A stretch of DNA of 33,714 nt, from NCBI GenBank assembly GCA_024277855.1, contig JAJRUJ010000009.1, positions 1 through 33,714 on the forward strand, in the 5' to 3' direction. The stretch comes from Candidatus Zixiibacteriota bacterium. Its GTDB lineage: Bacteria; Zixibacteria; MSB-5A5; WJJR01; JAJRUJ01. Shown here one piece after another: positions 6,984 to 13,942 of the stretch. The position numbers and the translations under genes were made by a program. Each line of letters begins with the position of its first letter. Within the stretch, counting starts at the first letter, position 1. The notes under the pieces are model-generated. The model saw nothing but the letters and a program-made list of their open reading frames with translations, did no database searches and was not told the origin of the DNA.

Positions 6984-8888
6984 ATGAAGAATATCATAAA
7001 ATATTTTGGATTGTTTGTCGCAGTTTTGCTTGTGGTCATTGTACTGGCTGATTCGGCCGCCGCCAGCAAAGTCGATCTCGATCCGGCTAAGGCCGCAATC
7101 GCCGATGGGCGCTGGCAGGAGGCGGTCGATTTATTAATCGCGGCGGAGAAATCCGATTCGCGGAATAATGAGCTGGTCCGGCTTCTTGGGGACGCCTATA
7201 CCGGTCTGAATGACTGGGGAAATGCCAAAAAATGGTATGAACGTGCGCTCAAATTGAAAGGCGGCGATAAAGTCGCACGGCTCGCGCTGGGCCGGACTTT
7301 GGTCAAATTGGGCAAGAGCGATGAAGCCATTTCGGTTTTGAAAAAAGGCCTGGAGAAGGCCAGGAAAGATCCGGAAAAAGCGCGGTTCAACGGCGCGATT
7401 GGTGAGGCCCTGATCAGCGCCGGCAATTGCAACGATGCCCAACAGTATTTGCTCACGGCCAATATCCAGGATGAATCGGTAATCGACTACCGACGGTTAC
7501 TCGGTGACGCCTATTTCGAATGTGGCGTCTATTCCCTGGCCAATATTGAGTATAAGGCGGTGCTGAAAACCGACTCGGCCAACTGCCTGATGTATTATCG
7601 CATTGGGAAAGGCCTGTTCCTGGAACGGCAGTTCCAGCAGGCCCTGGTTTCGTTCCAGGAAGCTTTCCTGTGCGACACGACGTATACACCGGTGTATTAT
7701 GATCTGGCCTTGTTGTATGTCCTCTCGGCCCGCTCACAGCACGGACAAAAGTCGGTCGATTATTATAAGAATGCATTATACTATTTTGAACGGTATCGGG
7801 ATGTCTGGCCCGACTCCAATAAGGTGTTGGTCGCCAAGAATGTATCGCTGGCCTACTACTACCTCGGCAATGCCGAGAAGGCCGCCGAAGAGTTGGCCCG
7901 GGCGATTGAGGTCGGGGTGGACGATCCCGAATTGTTGTTCCTGCTTGGCCGGTCACTACAATATTTGGCCTACGATACTTTAATTACCAGGGCCGAGGCG
8001 GAGGCGAAATTTACCGACGCTATCCAGCGCTTTGATGAATATGAGGCGGCATTGACCGATGCCGATACTGCAACGGCCGAGTTGTACCAACGTCGGGCTG
8101 GATGTCGTTATGCGATAACACGTATCGATTCCAATCTCGCTGCGGACGAGGGCTGGTTGCAACAGACACTGAACGATTATTATAAGGCAATTGAGCTTGA
8201 TTCGACCGATGCACGCTCGATCTCCACAGTTGCCACGATCTTAAACGGGAAAGTCCTCAAGCGATATGAAGAGGCGAAGCCGTATTTTGATCGAATGACC
8301 GAGCTTTTTCCGGATGAGGCAACCTACTGGTTTAATGCGGCGCTCCCGCGTTTGAACTTGAAACAGGAGTCCGAGGCACTGCCCTTCCTGCAAATGGCCA
8401 TGGAAAAAGACACGACTGCGGCGGGGCGGGTGCGGAAAGCGGCCGAAGAGATTGCCTCGCCGATCTTACTCAAATCGGGAAACCTGGCCGAAGCCCGAAA
8501 GATGTATAAGACCCAGATCGGTGCGGACCCGAACAATTGTGAAAAACGCCAGTGGCTGGCTTATACATACTATGCGCCGGCGGTTGATGCAAAGACGGCC
8601 GGGCAAGACGCCGACGCCAAATTCCTTGCCGCGATCCCGTATCTCGAGCGGGCGTACAATTGCTATAAGAAAAACGGTGCAAGCCCCCGCAAGATGCGCG
8701 ATATCATGCTGTGGCTGGCCACGGCACATACCATGAAGGGCGAGCCGGATTGGGAAAAGGCCCGTCCATTGATTGACGCCGCTCTTAAGGCGAATCCGGG
8801 CGATGCGGAATTCAAGAAGTTGGACGAGGCGGAGAAAGATACACAAGTCATGGATTATGTCCCCGGTACGAAAACCGGCGATCAATAG
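6984..8888 (+). CDS. Periplasmic tetratricopeptide-repeat protein, first gene of the TonB-system operon
   Basis: This 634-residue exported protein has a signal peptide (MKNIIKYFGLFVAVLLVVIV, probable cleavage after ADSAAA near residue 27). Nearly all the rest is TPR-like helical repeats: clear units begin near DPAKAAIADGRWQEAVDLLI, then NELVRLLGDAYTGLNDWGNA, KVARLALGRTLVKLGKSDEA, CLMYYRIGKGLFLERQFQQA and PELLFLLGRSLQYLA. Such arrays hold partner proteins together. The ATG at 6984 is the only workable start, because the GTG just before it runs into a stop. A TTGACA sits at 6921-6926 but its -10 is poor. The gene precedes a membrane-protein gene and the exbB-exbD-exbD-tonB genes at operon-like spacing, so the protein is probably a periplasmic scaffold of that energy-transduction system. 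That role is inferred from context. Confidence 0.8.
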   Translation: MKNIIKYFGLFVAVLLVVIVLADSAAASKVDLDPAKAAIADGRWQEAVDLLIAAEKSDSRNNELVRLLGDAYTGLNDWGNAKKWYERALKLKGGDKVARLALGRTLVKLGKSDEAISVLKKGLEKARKDPEKARFNGAIGEALISAGNCNDAQQYLLTANIQDESVIDYRRLLGDAYFECGVYSLANIEYKAVLKTDSANCLMYYRIGKGLFLERQFQQALVSFQEAFLCDTTYTPVYYDLALLYVLSARSQHGQKSVDYYKNALYYFERYRDVWPDSNKVLVAKNVSLAYYYLGNAEKAAEELARAIEVGVDDPELLFLLGRSLQYLAYDTLITRAEAEAKFTDAIQRFDEYEAALTDADTATAELYQRRAGCRYAITRIDSNLAADEGWLQQTLNDYYKAIELDSTDARSISTVATILNGKVLKRYEEAKPYFDRMTELFPDEATYWFNAALPRLNLKQESEALPFLQMAMEKDTTAAGRVRKAAEEIASPILLKSGNLAEARKMYKTQIGADPNNCEKRQWLAYTYYAPAVDAKTAGQDADAKFLAAIPYLERAYNCYKKNGASPRKMRDIMLWLATAHTMKGEPDWEKARPLIDAALKANPGDAEFKKLDEAEKDTQVMDYVPGTKTGDQ

Positions 8889-8932
8889 GGCAGAGTGGAT
8901 AAACGTAACTCACATATTGAGTGGATACGGAT

Positions 8933-9670
8933 ATGGCTGACGTGAAAGCCGAGAAGAAAGTAAAGAAAACCAATGCTCCGGCAGGTCCGCCCGATGAGGA
9001 TACTCGATATCGGTTTATTGGGTTCGAGGTCTACCCGCAGAAATCCGAGAAGTTCTGGAAATCGGACGCCGAAACCAAAAAGTATATCGAGAAAGTGCGA
9101 TCGGTCAAAGTATTTTCCGATTGGGACCGCGATTTTTCGATGGTTCACGCGCCGGATTTTGCTTTCTCGGACAAGGTGGTCCTGACTATTTCGAATCTGA
9201 TCCTGTTGGGGGCGATGTTCCTGCCCTGGACGGCGTATCGGACCACCGCCGGATTTGACGGAGACAACTGGTTCGGTCTGTTGGGTGTCATCGGTGGTGT
9301 GCTGGGTGGGGCGTTTGAGAGTTCGACCGCCATCGGGCTTTGTGCAATCTGCGGATTGACCATTGTCATCCTCACCCCGATTCTGGCGATCCTTGGACTG
9401 CTGGCGGTGCATCTGAAAGCCAAGGACTCCGAGTCCGTTGTTCGGCGGTTACGCTTAGTCCTGCGGTTGAATTATCTGGGGTTTGCCGCCTGGATCCTCG
9501 GCATTGTGTTCTCGCTGCTTGGCGGTGATCTTGCCCCCTTGACGCGGGCCGGCGTGATGTACGGCGGAGAGAGTTTTAATATCGTGACGGTGTTCAGCCT
9601 GATTTCGTATGGGATGATCATCACCCTCGGTATGTTTTATCTGAACGCGATTAAGAGTAACGATCTGTAA
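8933..9670 (+). CDS. Polytopic membrane protein of the TonB-system operon
   Basis: This 245-residue protein belongs to no family I recognise. A charged cytoplasmic N-terminus of about 75 residues (lysine-rich AEKKVKKTN, then SEKFWKSDAETKKYIEKVRS) is followed by about five membrane helices (near residues 80-98, 110-125, 132-158, 178-196 and 212-234) with glycine-rich turns such as GLLGVIGGVLGG. The ATG at 8933 (MADVK) is preferred, with GAGTGGA upstream at 8919-8925; a GTG at 8921 in the same frame would add four residues. It sits 44 bases after the TPR gene and before exbB. It is not a known Ton or Tol component, so it may be a lineage-specific subunit of the motor complex or an independent passenger. 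Confidence 0.7.
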   Translation: MADVKAEKKVKKTNAPAGPPDEDTRYRFIGFEVYPQKSEKFWKSDAETKKYIEKVRSVKVFSDWDRDFSMVHAPDFAFSDKVVLTISNLILLGAMFLPWTAYRTTAGFDGDNWFGLLGVIGGVLGGAFESSTAIGLCAICGLTIVILTPILAILGLLAVHLKAKDSESVVRRLRLVLRLNYLGFAAWILGIVFSLLGGDLAPLTRAGVMYGGESFNIVTVFSLISYGMIITLGMFYLNAIKSNDL

Positions 9671-9727
9671 ACAAGAGGAGATACCAGCCGTTTTCCGGGG
9701 AGGGAGACGGGTTCATAAATTGCAATG

Positions 9728-9805
9728 CCTGCCGGGCGAAGTGAAAAAGGCCAGTAGGAAAGGGGCGCGGCAGGTAACTGACACAGCAGATAAAAGAACT
9801 ATTTT
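9728..9805 (+). promoter_or_regulatory. Inverted repeat and weak promoter before exbB
   Basis: The 153-base gap before exbB holds a 7-bp perfect inverted repeat (CCTGCCG at 9728-9734, CGGCAGG at 9768-9774). After it come a -35-like CTGACA (9778-9783) and TATTTT (9800-9805) at a 16-base spacing. Together they may provide a processing site or an internal promoter that lets the ExbB/ExbD/TonB genes be expressed apart from the TPR gene. Confidence 0.3.
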
Positions 9806-9823
9806 CGTAATGAGGAGGAACCC

Positions 9824-10555
9824 GTGAAACAATCGGTTTTCACCGTTATCGTCTTGGTCATTTCACTGAGCACCGGGTTTATTATCTGGACTCAGTTACC
9901 GGACTACCTGCAGGAGGGCGGTCCGCTGGTGGGTGTTTTGATTGCGCTGGTCGTGATGCTGGCCGCTTACATTCTGGAGCGGATCTTTACCCTGCGCAAG
10001 GCGCGCGGGACCGCGTCGATCCAGTCGTTTTTCAAAAAAGTTGTTGAATACCTGAAGCAGGGCAACTACGAAGGCGCGATGGCTGCTTGTGATAAGCAGC
10101 GCGGGTCTTGCGCCAACGTTTTACGCGCGGGCATCGAACGCTATGCGCAGGTTGCCGGTGATTCGTCGATGAACACCGAGAAACGGCTGTCGGAAACTCA
10201 GCGGGCGATTGACGAAGCCAACGCGCTGGAAGTCCCGTTGTTGGAACGGAACCTGATCGCCCTTTCCACGATCGCCTCGATTGCGACAATGACCGGCCTG
10301 TTGGGTACGACCATCGGGATGATCCGCGCATTTCAAGCTACCGGTTCGGCTGCGGGGGGCGTGATCGACGCCACGGCGCTGGCGACGGGTATCTCCGAGG
10401 CGCTGGTCAACACTGCCGGCGGCCTGGTCAACGCGATCATCGGGATTGTGGCTTATAACTTTTTCGTGAATAAGGTTGACTCCTTCAATTATACGGTTGA
10501 CGAAGCGGCTTACGAGGTGGTGCAGCTTCTCAAGACCAAAGAAGTTGGGAGCTAA
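9824..10555 (+). CDS. exbB: MotA/TolQ/ExbB proton channel family protein
   Basis: This 243-residue inner-membrane protein forms the pentameric shell of the ExbB-ExbD proton motor, which converts proton flow into movement that TonB passes to outer-membrane receptors. Membrane segments lie near residues 5-22, 31-52, 139-163 and 178-203, with a cytoplasmic helical region between the second and third (FFKKVVEYLKQGNYEGAMAA, then IERYAQV). The conserved core LNLIALSTIAS-like stretch (ERNLIALSTIASIATMTGLL) and the glycine-rich GTTIGMIRAFQATG are family hallmarks, and ISEALVNTAGGLVNAIIGIV is the last helix. It starts at GTG 9824, five bases after the strong SD AGGAGG (9813-9818). An N-terminal extra helix gives four in total rather than three. 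It lies three bases upstream of exbD1. Confidence 0.92.
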   Translation: MKQSVFTVIVLVISLSTGFIIWTQLPDYLQEGGPLVGVLIALVVMLAAYILERIFTLRKARGTASIQSFFKKVVEYLKQGNYEGAMAACDKQRGSCANVLRAGIERYAQVAGDSSMNTEKRLSETQRAIDEANALEVPLLERNLIALSTIASIATMTGLLGTTIGMIRAFQATGSAAGGVIDATALATGISEALVNTAGGLVNAIIGIVAYNFFVNKVDSFNYTVDEAAYEVVQLLKTKEVGS

Positions 10556-10558
10556 GCA

Positions 10559-11050
10559 ATGAAAAAAGGGAAACGTCGGGTCAGTATTACCTTGGATATG
10601 ACGCCGATGGTCGACATCGCCTTTCTGCTCCTGATTTTCTACATGTCGACGACGCAGTTTAAACCACCCGAGCAGAAGGAAGTGGCTCTGCCGGTTTCCC
10701 GATCTCAGCGTGAATTGCCCAAAACTAACTACATTACGGTGACAGTGACTGCGTTGGACTCTATTTTCGTTGATTATATCATTAAGACGAAAGTGGAAGA
10801 TCCGACAACGGGCGATTCGATCCTTGTTCCGCAGCGTGAATACCGCGACGCGGACTACTATACCGTCGGCTCGGTCATCAACGAAATGCGTGTAGCGGCG
10901 AGGAGGCAGGGGATTAAAAATCTCTTCATCATCCTCAAAGCCGATCGGGACGCCAACTTCGGCACCGTGGAAAAGATCATGAAAAACCTCCAGGAGTCGA
11001 AGTTGAGTTCATTCCAGATCATTACCGATGTTGAGCAAACGCCGATGTAG
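10559..11050 (+). CDS. exbD: ExbD/TolR family biopolymer transport protein, copy 1
   Basis: This 163-residue single-span protein is the rotor/stator partner of ExbB. A short basic cytoplasmic tail (MKKGKRRVSITLD) leads into the membrane helix MTPMVDIAFLLLIFYM (residues 14-29). The aspartate in MVDIAF is the conserved proton-carrying residue. The periplasmic domain follows (NYITVTVTALDSIFVDYIIK, then LFIILKADRDANFGTVEKIM). The gap after the ExbB stop is only three bases, so translation is coupled. It is longer than the usual 140 residues because of an insert around VEDPTTGDSILVPQREYRDA. The second copy follows 117 bases later. Confidence 0.92.
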   Translation: MKKGKRRVSITLDMTPMVDIAFLLLIFYMSTTQFKPPEQKEVALPVSRSQRELPKTNYITVTVTALDSIFVDYIIKTKVEDPTTGDSILVPQREYRDADYYTVGSVINEMRVAARRQGIKNLFIILKADRDANFGTVEKIMKNLQESKLSSFQIITDVEQTPM

Positions 11051-11167
11051 CCGGGCGCGGGCAAAAATTTTGTAAACGAACCCGGACCAGGTGCGTTCTA
11101 TTGTTGGGATCATAAACCTTCGGTGGATGAGCGTTGGCCGGCGAAGGAATAAAACGGGAGTTGTTCC

Positions 11168-11746
11168 ATGGGCTCAGTTGATTTAGCAGGACCTTCATCA
11201 AAAGGTAAAAAGAAAGGTCTGCGTCGGCCCAAGCGGCGGATCAATATCCGGCTGGATATGACGCCGATGGTAGATATTGCCTTTCTGCTTTTGATTTTTT
11301 ATATGGTGTCAACCATTTTCTCCGAGCCGCAGGCGATGGAGATCAACCTGCCGCCGGAAACCAAGGTGCCGGTTAAGGAATCGAAAGTGCTCACGGTGCG
11401 GGTTGATGAGTACAACAATCTGTATGTCAATATGTCACAGGAAGATCCTGTTCCTATACCTTTCGATTCCCTGACGGCTCGCTTGATTGATGAGAACCAG
11501 AAAACAGCAGACCTGATCACATTGATTAAGCTGAACAAGCTGGCCAAATACTCCAAGATGGTCGACATCATTGATGACATCGAAGTCATCGAGGCGCGTT
11601 TCAAAGAGACCAAACCGAGTTTTTCCTATCGATTCTCGATGGCGCCCTGGACCAACGGCGACCAGAAGATAATTGAGCGTGTGCGCGCGGCCTACCAGGG
11701 TTTGCAAGGTGGACAAACTAACACCGAGGAGGTGGGCACACCATGA
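11168..11746 (+). CDS. exbD: ExbD/TolR family biopolymer transport protein, copy 2
   Basis: This 192-residue protein repeats the ExbD plan with a longer cytoplasmic tail rich in Lys/Arg (KGKKKGLRRPKRRINIRLD). Its membrane helix MTPMVDIAFLLLIFYM is identical to that of copy 1, including the essential Asp. The periplasmic domain differs (KVLTVRVDEYNNLYVN, then LIKLNKLAKYSKMVDIIDDI), and an extra C-terminal part ends EEVGTP. GGGAG at 11156-11160 is a good SD for ATG 11168. The stop codon overlaps the tonB start (ATGA at 11743-11746). Two ExbD paralogues in one operon are common in the FCB group; they may form a heterodimer in the ExbB pore or be alternative rotors for different tasks. Confidence 0.92.
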   Translation: MGSVDLAGPSSKGKKKGLRRPKRRINIRLDMTPMVDIAFLLLIFYMVSTIFSEPQAMEINLPPETKVPVKESKVLTVRVDEYNNLYVNMSQEDPVPIPFDSLTARLIDENQKTADLITLIKLNKLAKYSKMVDIIDDIEVIEARFKETKPSFSYRFSMAPWTNGDQKIIERVRAAYQGLQGGQTNTEEVGTP

Positions 11747-12483
11747 CCCAAGCGGTCGTCAGAAGCGCATTTGCCACCGGTATCGGTGCATTTGAATTAA
11801 AACGCTATTACCAGAAACATATGTTTCTGGGTACGATTATTTCCTCGGGAGCCGCGCTGGCCATCGTCGGGTTGATCATGCTCTATACCTACCTGCAGAC
11901 GCGGGACATCGAGGCGGTCCATGTCGTACGGATCAAGACGCTGGCCGAATTAGCTCCGCCGCCGTCGATGACGGCGCGTGCGCCGCAGATTCAGGTGGCT
12001 CAACCGAAAATCGCCCCGCCGTCGATCGGTGTGCCGACCCCGGTGCCGGACGAAGAAGTAGCCGATGAGGTCAAGTTTGCCACACGTGCTGAACTGGCCC
12101 AGCTTGCCGCTCCAATTACCAGTCGATCTGATATCGGCGGCGGTGATTCACTGATTATCGATATCCCCGACGAGGAATTCATGCCGGCGCCGGATGAATT
12201 CATTGCGGTGGAAGAGATGCCGGTGCAGGTCTATGAGGAGGCCCCGAAATATCCGGATATGGCTGAACGCGCGGGGATTGAAGGGGTTGTTTGGATACGT
12301 GCCCTGATCGATAAGGAAGGCCGGGTGCGCGACGCGATTGTCCAAAAACCATCGGGAACCAACGCTGGTTTCGAAGAGGCGGCACTCGAAGCGGCCTACA
12401 AGAATCGTTACAAACCGGCGATTCAGAATGGACGACCGATTCCCGTCTGGGTGTCTTATAAAGTTCAGTTCGAATTGAATTAG
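11743..12483 (+). CDS. tonB: TonB family energy transducer
   Basis: This 246-residue protein should link the ExbBD motor to outer-membrane receptors. A cytoplasmic tail of about 30 residues is followed by one membrane helix (about 29-48, LGTIISSGAALAIVGLIMLY), a proline-rich but short periplasmic linker (LAPPPSMTARAP, then IAPPSIGVPTPVPDEE) and the C-terminal TonB domain (about 160-246: EEAPKYPDMAERAGIEGVVW, then IDKEGRVRDA, ending YKPAIQNGRPIPVWVSYKVQ). The linker is acidic rather than the long Pro-Lys/Glu repeat of E. coli TonB. The start overlaps the exbD2 stop by four bases, with AGGAGGT at 11727-11733 as SD. A strong terminator follows immediately. Confidence 0.92.
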   Translation: MTQAVVRSAFATGIGAFELKRYYQKHMFLGTIISSGAALAIVGLIMLYTYLQTRDIEAVHVVRIKTLAELAPPPSMTARAPQIQVAQPKIAPPSIGVPTPVPDEEVADEVKFATRAELAQLAAPITSRSDIGGGDSLIIDIPDEEFMPAPDEFIAVEEMPVQVYEEAPKYPDMAERAGIEGVVWIRALIDKEGRVRDAIVQKPSGTNAGFEEAALEAAYKNRYKPAIQNGRPIPVWVSYKVQFELN

Positions 12484-12505
12484 GCGATTATTTACGGGAA
12501 ACTCC

Positions 12506-12535
12506 AACCCCGCCTCGGTGAGGCGGGGTTTTTTT
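12506..12535 (+). terminator. Rho-independent terminator of the TonB-system operon
   Basis: The perfect stem CCCCGCCTC (12508-12516) / GAGGCGGGG (12520-12528), extended by two A-T pairs at the base, has a 3-base GGT loop and is followed by seven Ts (12529-12535). It lies 23 bases after the tonB stop codon. Confidence 0.95.
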
Positions 12536-12822
12536 GTGTCGTGTGTCGGTTATTCCCCATTGTTCGCTTATTTTTGCCGGCCGAGTGAATTCGTTTTGAT
12601 CGACAAGTTCCAACACTGGTTCTCAAGACAGCCCCGAATACCTGAAACTGTCCGCCTTTTCTATAATTTTTAAGTTCAAATATCTCTCAACCGCCCGGCG
12701 CAGACTTTGCGCCTCAATAGAGAAGGTATCATCAGGAGATTACAGCTTTCCGCTCAAGCAATACCTCAGCGAAAGCAACGCATAAACTGCGCATCGGTTC
12801 ATCTGAGTATTTTCGATAATAG
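12536..12822. other. Gene-free stretch after the tonB terminator
   Basis: I find no reading frame here. There is one perfect small hairpin (GGCGCA at 12697-12702, TGCGCC at 12708-12713), and an isolated TATAAT (12662-12667) without a convincing -35. The region leads into the inverted repeat and sigma-54-like promoter described separately. Confidence 0.4.
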
Positions 12823-12855
12823 TTACGATACTAATGGTAAGTAGTTTTATCGTAA
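12823..12855 (+). promoter_or_regulatory. Inverted repeat, candidate enhancer-binding site
   Basis: TTACGATA (12823-12830) and TATCGTAA (12848-12855) form a perfect 8-bp inverted repeat with a 17-base centre. A related CGATAATAGT half lies 12 bases before the left arm's CGATACTAAT. The repeat sits about 65-95 bases upstream of the start site predicted from the sigma-54-like promoter, where activators of that polymerase usually bind. Confidence 0.45.
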
Positions 12856-12891
12856 GATGTTTGGGGGCTGACTCGGTAAATTGGTGGGGGA

Positions 12892-12908
12892 TTGGCACGA
12901 TCTTTGAT
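12892..12908 (+). promoter_or_regulatory. Sigma-54 (RpoN)-type -24/-12 promoter
   Basis: TTGGCACG (12892-12899), four bases, then TTGAT (12904-12908) fits the RpoN consensus TTGGCACR-N4-TTGCW at every fixed position except the C of the -12 element. The GG-to-G spacing is exact. The predicted start is near 12919, right at the first base of a hairpin series. I found no gene directly downstream until 13190. Confidence 0.55.
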
Positions 12909-12918
12909 TGTATTGTCT

Positions 12919-13099
12919 ATTGTCAGGAAAAGCGGTGAAGGGTACTGACAAGGCGGGATATAGGAGGAGTTCCTTGGTGAGGGGGGAACTCCTCCTCCTT
13001 TTCGCGCGATTCATTCGCCGGTTTGAATCGAGAACTCATCTGCAATGACATTCGCCGATGAGTTGACGGGTTGGGATGGATCCCAATCCGTCTTTTTTT
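12919..13099 (+). ncRNA. Putative small RNA of five hairpins
   Basis: This is a candidate non-coding RNA of about 180 nt from the sigma-54-like start to a T-tract. Five consecutive stems are visible: TTGTCAG/CTGACAA (12920-12926 with 12945-12951); AGGAGGAGTTCC/GGAACTCCTCCT, 12 bp perfect (12962-12973 with 12985-12996); CGATTCA/TGAATCG (13007-13013 with 13024-13030); AACTCATC/GATGAGTT (13033-13040 with 13057-13064); and an 11-bp terminator stem. The loops of stems 3 and 4 both carry the sequence CATTCGCCG or its core. Stem 2 buries a perfect SD-like AGGAGG against a CU-rich arm. It matches no Rfam family I know. It could instead be an attenuating leader of the TPR gene at 13190. Confidence 0.55.
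13066..13099 (+). terminator. Rho-independent terminator of the putative small RNA
   Basis: An 11-bp stem with a single G-U pair (13066-13076 with 13081-13091) and a TGGA tetraloop is followed after one base by seven Ts (13093-13099). No gene ends just upstream, so it most likely terminates a non-coding transcript. Confidence 0.85.
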
Positions 13100-13189
13100 G
13101 CCCTATTGCCAAGTATCCGCCAAAAACGATTGCCTCTATCGGATAATTGACTTATTGATAGAAAGGAGTAGGTTTTAGCGGAGATTCCG

Positions 13190-13681
13190 ATGACAATGAC
13201 TCGTAGACATCGCTTTCGTGCCGCCGAAAAATATTTGGCAATGGCCGATGACTTTTTGGAGGTTGGGTTTTATCAGGATGCCATCGACTATTACCGGAAA
13301 TCGATCAAGAGTTTTCCGACTGCCGAGGCATATACCTCACTTGGGTGGGTTTATGTTCATATCGGTGATTTCGATCAGGCGATTGAATTTTGCAAGGTGG
13401 CAATCACGCTCGATCCCGAATTCGGCAACCCGTATGGTGAGATCGGTGCCTGCCTTGTGGAAATGGGGCAGAGTGATGAGGCGGCGTATTATCTGCGCCG
13501 GGCCATCCTTGCCCGCAATACCGATGATGCTCACCTGGCTTACTACAATCTGGGTCGGGTCTGGGAATCACGGCAGAATTTTTCCCGGGCGATCCACGAA
13601 TACAGCAAGGCCCTGGAAATTGATCCCGCTTTTGAGCCGGCCCGCCAGGCCTACTACCGCCTGGTGCGAATGCTCAACTAA
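13190..13681 (+). CDS. Small TPR-repeat protein
   Basis: This 163-residue protein has no signal peptide and is probably cytoplasmic. About four TPR units cover residues 10-155: LAMADDFLEVGFYQDAIDYY, then TAEAYTSLGWVYVHIGDFDQ, NPYGEIGACLVEMGQSDEAA, and HLAYYNLGRVWESRQNFSRA followed by EYSKALEIDPAFEPA. The spacing of Gly/Ala/Pro positions is regular, so the fold is safe; TPR arrays bind partner proteins. The ATG at 13190 has CGGAG six bases upstream; a second in-frame ATG lies at codon 3. The gene stands alone between the small RNA terminator and a gene-free stretch. Because it follows the RNA by 90 bases, the hairpins could also act as its leader. The partner is unknown. Confidence 0.8.
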   Translation: MTMTRRHRFRAAEKYLAMADDFLEVGFYQDAIDYYRKSIKSFPTAEAYTSLGWVYVHIGDFDQAIEFCKVAITLDPEFGNPYGEIGACLVEMGQSDEAAYYLRRAILARNTDDAHLAYYNLGRVWESRQNFSRAIHEYSKALEIDPAFEPARQAYYRLVRMLN

Positions 13682-13905
13682 ATCCTCCAATTCCGCTTTT
13701 CCCCTCTCTCTCTGATTTATCCGGTGATTCTGTCAATATGCGGGTAATGCCGTTGTCGGAATTCATAGTTAAATGATATCAATTGGTATCAACTGCTGTG
13801 CGATAAAACTTTTTTTCGCCTGTCGTCCCCAACAGCGATAAGGCGTTATCGGAAAAGTAAATAGTACTGATACTCGGGGTCCGACCTCGTAATGATAGTC
13901 GTCTG
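13682..13905. other. Gene-free stretch with hairpins
   Basis: No reading frame is apparent. It contains a hairpin with a T-rich arm (GCGA/TCGC, about 13799-13818), possibly ending the TPR transcript, and a perfect 6-bp hairpin (CGATAA at 13836-13841, TTATCG at 13846-13851). A near-palindrome at 13774-13791 is listed separately. Confidence 0.35.
13774..13791. promoter_or_regulatory. 18-bp near-palindrome, candidate operator
   Basis: TGATATCAATTGGTATCA equals its own reverse complement except for one mismatched pair. It overlaps a weak -10-like GATATC (13775-13780) set 16 bases after TTGTCG (13753-13758). Its size and symmetry fit a dimeric repressor site, and it lies upstream of two genes for DNA-binding-type proteins. 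Confidence 0.4.
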
Positions 13906-13935
13906 ATAACCGGGAGTGATTACTTCCCTGGTTAT
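13906..13935 (+). promoter_or_regulatory. Hairpin just before the sigma4-like gene
   Basis: ATAACC-GGGA-GT (13906-13917) pairs with AC-TCCC-GGTTAT (13922-13935) with two single-base bulges, ending seven bases before the ATG at 13943. It covers the alternative GTG start at 13916. It could control translation of a gene that lacks a clear SD. Confidence 0.35.
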
Positions 13936-13942
13936 TGGACGC

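Noticed and set aside
12974-13048. A 24-codon TTG/GTG-started frame after AGGAGG inside the small RNA
   Set aside because: Its SD lies in a 12-bp perfect stem, the start is non-ATG, and the peptide (VRGELLLLFARF...) has no recognisable feature. The hairpin series explains the region better, although a leader peptide cannot be excluded.
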